This document shows, piece after piece, positions 20,801 to 24,918 of a stretch of 24,918 nucleotides of DNA. How positions within the stretch are numbered: the first letter of the stretch is position 1; each line of letters begins with the position of its first letter. The stretch is taken from assembly GCA_002494645.1 (NCBI GenBank), contig DACE01000030.1, positions 9,697-34,614 on the forward strand, in the 5' to 3' direction. This DNA comes from Euryarchaeota archaeon UBA256. Lineage in GTDB: Archaea > Thermoplasmatota > Poseidoniia > Poseidoniales > Poseidoniaceae. The position numbers and the translations under genes are program-made. The notes under the pieces are model-generated. The model saw only the letters and a program-made list of their open reading frames with translations. It did not search any database and was not told the DNA's origin.

Positions 20801-23641
20801 ATGTCAATGAACCGACGCACACTATCTGGCTTGCTTGTGACCCTTTTGGCGCTTATGGCGCTCTCTCCAATGGCAGTTCAAGCCCAACCAACAGAAGCAT
20901 CAGAATTCTACTACGGCGTAGAATACGACTGGACAAGCCTGGACAGCGATTTGCAAAACGTCACAGGTTTGGACATTAACGAGATGCTGATGGAAATTAT
21001 GAACGACGCTGACGCAGCCGGATTCAATCTTGATATCGGCCAGTTGACCACAGGCTCATCCAATGTCTATGTACATCAAACCGAGGACATTACCCCTCAA
21101 ACCATTCAAGACCTTGACGGGAACGACGTCACTGTCTGGAGCCGTACAAGCGACGTTGTGTTGCGACACGGCCTTCTCTTCAACGGCATCCTCCTTACCG
21201 ATTGGTCAGAGACAACCTTCGGAAGCGACCCGACCTCCTTTGACATCAACGTTCAAAGCGAGTTCGAGAACGTCCTGACGGTTGACATTCTTTACACTGA
21301 ATACCTTAACGACGCTTACAAATTAGTGGGCGCTGATATGGACATCGACATGAGCGTTTCAGCCGACATGTCCGTAGGCGTTGACATCGCCCTCGAAGGC
21401 GGCGGAGAGGACCTTGAGGTTGACTTCGACATGGGTGTCAATTTCGGCTACGGCATGCAATCCACCGACGCCGTTTGGCGTCTTGGTGAGCCTAGCCCTT
21501 TCTACATTGAAGCATCAGCGAACGACCGAACCAGCATGAGCTGTGTTGAGGATGGCGAGGATACAGGCACTGAGGACGACTGGGGCACTGCATATGTTTA
21601 CGATGATTGTGGGGCTATTTCTGGAACCTACACGGGAGAAGCAGACTACGAAGTGTTCCTCACCGGAATCCCAACCGAAGAATTCGGGTTTGACGCTGGT
21701 GAATTTGACCTTTCAGTGAGCGATATCTTTGCTCAATCAGGAAGTTACGATGAAGATGATTTGTCTGGTGAGGACGTCATTACCGTCAGCATGGACGGTG
21801 CTATGGACGGGGATTCTTACGAAGTGGACCTCGGCGACGGACAAACGATCGAAGCCTCGGCCTGTACCGATTGCCCCCCCGGCAACCCTGTCATGTTCAC
21901 CATGATGGCTGGCGTTCTAGGCTTGTCGTCCGTGGCATTTGGAGAAGCCATCGGAGACGACCTCGCTACGAGCTTTGAGGACTCCTTGGTTGACACCATC
22001 TGGGGTTCAATGTTTGCCGATGAAGCTGAAGATGATTACGACGAATACGACCACAATTCCAACATGTGGATGTGCGACACTGGCGAATACATCCCCGAGT
22101 GGTATGTCAATGACGGCGGCGAAGACTGCCCGGACGGTTCAGATGAAATGGAGGTTTACGCTAACTATGGCACCTATGAGGACTGGGAAACGGAGGAAGA
22201 GGTGCACACCCTAAGCGGACAAGTTGATGTTGACAGCCTCACCTTTACCGACCGCATGTTCACCTGCGACGACGGTGCAACCGTCATGTGGGGCACTGTC
22301 GCAAATTACAACGATGATTGTGCAGATGGTTCCGATGAAGATTCGGATGGAACCAAGATGTTCACCTGCGATGATGGTGCAAGTATTCCTTGGTCAGACT
22401 TGAACGATTATTCAGTAGACTGCGCGGACGGATCAGATGAACGAACAACCAACGAGATTTACACCCTTGCAGCATCATTGTATGACGGCAATGGAAATGT
22501 TATCGCCCAACCTGCCACACAAAGCATTTGCGATGGCACGGCCTGGGGCACATGCGACCTCTCCACGGACCACGGCAATTACAACATGGACCTGGATGCC
22601 GCACCGACACTTTCCTTCGGAGAAAACGAAATGTGCACCGTCGCGTCTGTTTCTGACGCATCTGCGGTCGAAATCATGGCACAATCCATGATGTGCGATG
22701 GCATGTGGGTTGGCCCAGAACTCAGTTATTTTAACACTAACAGCGAGGGCATGTCTCTCAACGCTGAAGTCAGCGTAAGCCACTGGGATTCAGCAGACGC
22801 CGAATCAGATGTTGGCATCCACCTTGCTTGGATTGACTCCAACGACAATGTCATTCATGAAGTCACCACACCACTCAACGATGAGGATTACTCCACCTAC
22901 GTTGAGGAAACCTATGACGTGTCGAATGAGGGCGAATACTGTGTGATTGTCTCTCTCATTGCCCCAGGCGCATCTGAAGGCTACGATTCTAAGGAAAACT
23001 GCGAGGAAGTCTCCGAAGAAGGTGAACCAAGTGAACGCCTCATGACAATTGCTGAAGCCTTGGCCGACTCAAGCCTTACCAACGTGCTTGAGGCCTTCGG
23101 AGAAAACCTTGCTACGACCTTTGATGACATCGCCGAAAACCAAGAAACACCAGAATTCCCCTACACAGACGGAATGTGGGCTCCATTGTGGAGCAACGAC
23201 CACGCAACCATCGTTGGCGTTGGTGTTTATGCTGGCGACGACAGTGACAATCTCTACGTGATTGCAGGCCCTGAAACCACTGGATATAGCGACGACCTAC
23301 CAATGACCTTCATCAGCCTGCGCTACCTTACTGGCGTGCCCGCCCAAGAAGCTCAAACGGAGATGGCTGATTTCCAAGACTTGGATGATATTGTTGATGT
23401 TGAAAACCACGATCTCGCAGAACTTGCAGAAATCCTCGAAGAAGCAGGCGTGGATACTTCAGAACTTGACTCAATCACTCCTGAAGACGATAGTGATGGC
23501 AACACTGACGATACAGAACAAACGGCTGAAGATATTGCTGAAGGCGCTGGTCTTCTCCCCTTCCTTTCGCCCTTGACCGTTCTTGCCATGATTGGTTGTG
23601 CTGCTCTTGCAGGCAACCGCCGCCATGGCGACAACGCGTGA
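20801..23641 (+). CDS. Secreted surface protein with LDL-receptor class A-like repeats
   Basis: A 946-residue acidic, Asp-rich exported protein. It has an N-terminal signal peptide (RRTLSGLLVTLLALMALSPMAVQAQ, with the cleavage site near AQA), a long ectodomain and one C-terminal helix (about 918-938, LPFLSPLTVLAMIGCAALAG) followed by NRRHGDNA. Three copies of a 28-residue cysteine motif lie at 422-449, 486-513 and 520-547. Each has C-D-x-G near the start and D-C-x-D-G-S-D-E at the end, as in the calcium-binding end of LDL receptor class A modules, but with only two cysteines per unit. The N-terminal 300 residues contain alternating beta-like strands (DMDIDMSVSADMSVGVDIAL); the region after 550 has further cysteines and an acidic stalk. 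Function unknown: perhaps calcium-dependent binding at the cell surface. ATG 20801 is used; ATG 20807 is also possible. Confidence 0.88.
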   Translation: MSMNRRTLSGLLVTLLALMALSPMAVQAQPTEASEFYYGVEYDWTSLDSDLQNVTGLDINEMLMEIMNDADAAGFNLDIGQLTTGSSNVYVHQTEDITPQTIQDLDGNDVTVWSRTSDVVLRHGLLFNGILLTDWSETTFGSDPTSFDINVQSEFENVLTVDILYTEYLNDAYKLVGADMDIDMSVSADMSVGVDIALEGGGEDLEVDFDMGVNFGYGMQSTDAVWRLGEPSPFYIEASANDRTSMSCVEDGEDTGTEDDWGTAYVYDDCGAISGTYTGEADYEVFLTGIPTEEFGFDAGEFDLSVSDIFAQSGSYDEDDLSGEDVITVSMDGAMDGDSYEVDLGDGQTIEASACTDCPPGNPVMFTMMAGVLGLSSVAFGEAIGDDLATSFEDSLVDTIWGSMFADEAEDDYDEYDHNSNMWMCDTGEYIPEWYVNDGGEDCPDGSDEMEVYANYGTYEDWETEEEVHTLSGQVDVDSLTFTDRMFTCDDGATVMWGTVANYNDDCADGSDEDSDGTKMFTCDDGASIPWSDLNDYSVDCADGSDERTTNEIYTLAASLYDGNGNVIAQPATQSICDGTAWGTCDLSTDHGNYNMDLDAAPTLSFGENEMCTVASVSDASAVEIMAQSMMCDGMWVGPELSYFNTNSEGMSLNAEVSVSHWDSADAESDVGIHLAWIDSNDNVIHEVTTPLNDEDYSTYVEETYDVSNEGEYCVIVSLIAPGASEGYDSKENCEEVSEEGEPSERLMTIAEALADSSLTNVLEAFGENLATTFDDIAENQETPEFPYTDGMWAPLWSNDHATIVGVGVYAGDDSDNLYVIAGPETTGYSDDLPMTFISLRYLTGVPAQEAQTEMADFQDLDDIVDVENHDLAELAEILEEAGVDTSELDSITPEDDSDGNTDDTEQTAEDIAEGAGLLPFLSPLTVLAMIGCAALAGNRRHGDNA

Positions 23642-23671
23642 AATCAAAAGGAATGAAGGAGAGGGCTGGCC

Positions 23672-24541
23672 GTGTTCCCACGGCCTCAACCGCACCGTGC
23701 CTTTGGCATCTTGCGTTTGGCTTTCACCCTACTTTTGGCCACCCATGTCTTCATTTCAGCGTGGCTTGTCGCGACGGTCGACGGTGCCTATACTGAAGGT
23801 AAACCAGCACCTACCGAAGCACACGCTTTGGTGGCAATTGACAAGGATCAGACACAAATTGACCTACGAATTGAACGAGCAACGGCCTTTTTCTTCTACA
23901 CGCTTGAGCGGGACGACGGAGCCTCCGTACCCGTGAATAACTCTCAAGGGGGCGATGTTGCGGATGATGAAGGTGAGGCTGATAATGGTGCACAGCGTGA
24001 CTGGTTGAGTTTCGGGCGAAATAGCATCAAAGCCTCGCTTGTGCTGCTGGTCCTGAGTGAACTCTTGATGCTGGCCTCGTTCCGTTGGAAGCATCATGTG
24101 CGAACACTTGTCTTTTTGTTCACGGTTGTTTCCTTTGCACTCCTTCCCGTGTACTATGCGATGGATTTGGGTGAAGGTGGAGACAATGAGAATGAGTCGA
24201 CTGCAACCAATACTCCTGGCGCCAACATCGAGACAGTTTCCTTTGTTCATACCAATTCATCAACAGACTTCCAATTGATTTGGCTCGGAATCCAACTGGA
24301 GGCGGACTTTTCCGGATACGACCTCGGCCTTGTCACTCCTGAAAATCGGACACAGGTGGCAGAAGCCGTTCCATTGAACGGTAGTGCAGACGCCAACTCA
24401 TTCATCGCGTTCGAATCAACGTTTGAAATTCAGTTGGGCGAAAACATCGATGCGCTCTTGGTATTGCCGTTCATGTGGTACCTTTTCCCCGCGCAAGGGG
24501 TCAAGAAAATAGCGCCTCCAATCGGCGGAGAAGACGAGTAA
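23672..24541 (+). CDS. Membrane protein of unknown function
   Basis: A 289-residue protein I do not recognise. Hydrophobic helices lie at about 11-36, 119-137, 143-163 and 263-277. The first is followed by an outward-looking polar loop with an acidic stretch (QGGDVADDEGEADNGAQ, 92-108). A second polar loop of about 95 residues lies between helices three and four and includes NET/NST-type sequons. The tail ends KKIAPPIGGEDE. The frame starts with a GTG at 23672 behind AAGGAGAGG about nine bases upstream; a helix begins within the first 12 residues, so this start is reasonable. It lies 30 bases after the LDLa-like surface protein gene on the same strand, so the two may be co-transcribed and act together at the surface. 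Its stop is three bases from the 3' end of the tRNA-Asp gene on the other strand. Confidence 0.7.
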   Translation: MFPRPQPHRAFGILRLAFTLLLATHVFISAWLVATVDGAYTEGKPAPTEAHALVAIDKDQTQIDLRIERATAFFFYTLERDDGASVPVNNSQGGDVADDEGEADNGAQRDWLSFGRNSIKASLVLLVLSELLMLASFRWKHHVRTLVFLFTVVSFALLPVYYAMDLGEGGDNENESTATNTPGANIETVSFVHTNSSTDFQLIWLGIQLEADFSGYDLGLVTPENRTQVAEAVPLNGSADANSFIAFESTFEIQLGENIDALLVLPFMWYLFPAQGVKKIAPPIGGEDE

Positions 24542-24544
24542 AGG

Positions 24545-24619
24545 TGGCGCCCACTCCGGGAATTGAACCCGGGTCGCAGGAATGACAATCCTGCATGATA
24601 ACCTCTACACCAAGCGGGC
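24545..24619 (-). tRNA. tRNA-Asp (anticodon GTC)
   Basis: The minus strand folds as a complete tRNA. The acceptor stem GCCCGCT pairs with AGTGGGC (one G-U). The anticodon stem CAGGA/TCCTG encloses the loop TTGTCAT with anticodon GTC, and the T stem CCGGG/CCCGG encloses TTCAATT. The discriminator is G, as expected for archaeal tRNA-Asp, and CCA follows it in the DNA. No intron is present. A TATA-like box lies upstream at 24649-24656. Confidence 0.95.
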
Positions 24620-24648
24620 AGTTTCAGTCCTTCGGGGACGCAACCGCT

Positions 24649-24656
24649 ATTTAAGC
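24649..24656. promoter_or_regulatory. TATA-like box between tRNA-Asp and the partial gene, possibly shared
   Basis: TATTTAAG on the plus strand reads CTTAAATA on the minus strand. Its centre is about 33 bases from the tRNA 5' end at 24619 and about 33 bases from the ATG at 24686, so it is well placed for TBP binding for the tRNA and could drive the gene on the plus strand with a short leader. The central TTTAA is nearly symmetric, which suits either direction. No clear BRE element seen. Confidence 0.6.
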
Positions 24657-24685
24657 CGCTCCATGTGGGTGAAATGGGTGCCACC

Positions 24686-24918
24686 ATGGCGAAACCAAAA
24701 ACATCAGCCGAAATTGCACGCGAAGAGGCAGAAATTGCACAGCTCGATAACATGCTTGGGGGCGCTTTTGGAGACATTGAAGTTCTTGAAAAAGCACCCG
24801 AGGGACCAGAAGAAACCAAAGAATCAGTTGACGCGACCCCTGCTTTGCCAGACCCTGTAGCCGAAGAAGCGACAGAATCCCCCCCTTCACAACCGCCCAC
24901 AGGCCCACCGTCCGGCCC
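24686..24918 (+). CDS. Unknown protein, N-terminal part (runs off the window)
   Basis: An open frame from ATG 24686 to the window end, 77 complete codons without a stop. It begins MAKPKTSAEIAREEAEIAQL, an amphipathic, charged helix, followed by NMLGGAFGDIEVLEKAP. It then becomes acidic and proline-rich (PALPDPVAEEATESPPSQPP), probably a disordered linker ahead of a domain outside the window. No function can be assigned. An in-frame ATG at 24674 would add four residues. The TATA-like box at 24649-24656 could promote it with a leader of only a few bases. Confidence 0.65.
   Translation, partial: MAKPKTSAEIAREEAEIAQLDNMLGGAFGDIEVLEKAPEGPEETKESVDATPALPDPVAEEATESPPSQPPTGPPSG

Overview
The window reads as a gene-dense archaeal chromosome fragment, most likely from a Marine Group II (Poseidoniales, Thermoplasmatota) euryarchaeon or a close relative. 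The archaeal call rests on a two-subunit-type GMP synthase glutaminase, a diphthine synthase, a Trm5-type tRNA methyltransferase, a geranylgeranyl-reductase-family flavoprotein and a TATA-type promoter at a tRNA gene. The large acidic secreted proteins anchored by one C-terminal helix fit that marine group. The lineage is inferred from gene content, not from a marker-gene tree. Nothing here is an rRNA, CRISPR array, integrase or transposase.

Layout. (1) 1-2185, plus strand: SRP receptor FtsY, a DUF1844 protein and a membrane-tethered receiver-domain protein. (2) 2213-8134, minus strand: a long NHL/thrombospondin-type-3 surface protein, then a tight three-gene run (transcribed order: geranylgeranyl-reductase-family enzyme, HAD-IIA phosphatase, NERD protein) with gaps of 4-6 bases. 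(3) 8182-10418, plus: an EamA-type transporter and a trans-sulfuration-family PLP enzyme. (4) 10421-13836: a large unknown protein and a family-4-like glycosyltransferase on the minus strand. A 160-base direct repeat (12081-12240 and 13677-13836, 84% identical, no gaps) brackets the glycosyltransferase, which has lower GC than its surroundings. This is the least ordinary part of the window. (5) 13862-16814: a PqqB-like metallo-beta-lactamase-fold protein converging on a sodium:solute symporter with an added C-terminal domain. (6) 16814-19000: the diphthine synthase (one-base overlap with the symporter gene) and, divergently, the Trm5-like methyltransferase followed by a 41-residue zinc-ribbon protein. 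(7) 18997-20719: a secreted M24 peptidase-like protein and, divergently, guaA subunit A. (8) 20801-24918: a 946-residue surface protein with three LDL-receptor-class-A-like motifs, a small multi-helix membrane protein, tRNA-Asp(GTC), and the start of an unknown gene that may share a promoter with the tRNA.

How the genes fit together: several serve translation and export (FtsY, Dph5, Trm5, tRNA-Asp). Others concern the membrane and surface (geranylgeranyl reductase, glycosyltransferase, two large anchored surface proteins). Two are transporters and one is a secreted peptidase, consistent with an organism that takes up and processes proteinaceous substrates. That last point is inference. Start codons were re-chosen from ribosome-binding sites, signal peptides and neighbour spacing, so several differ from the longest open frame.
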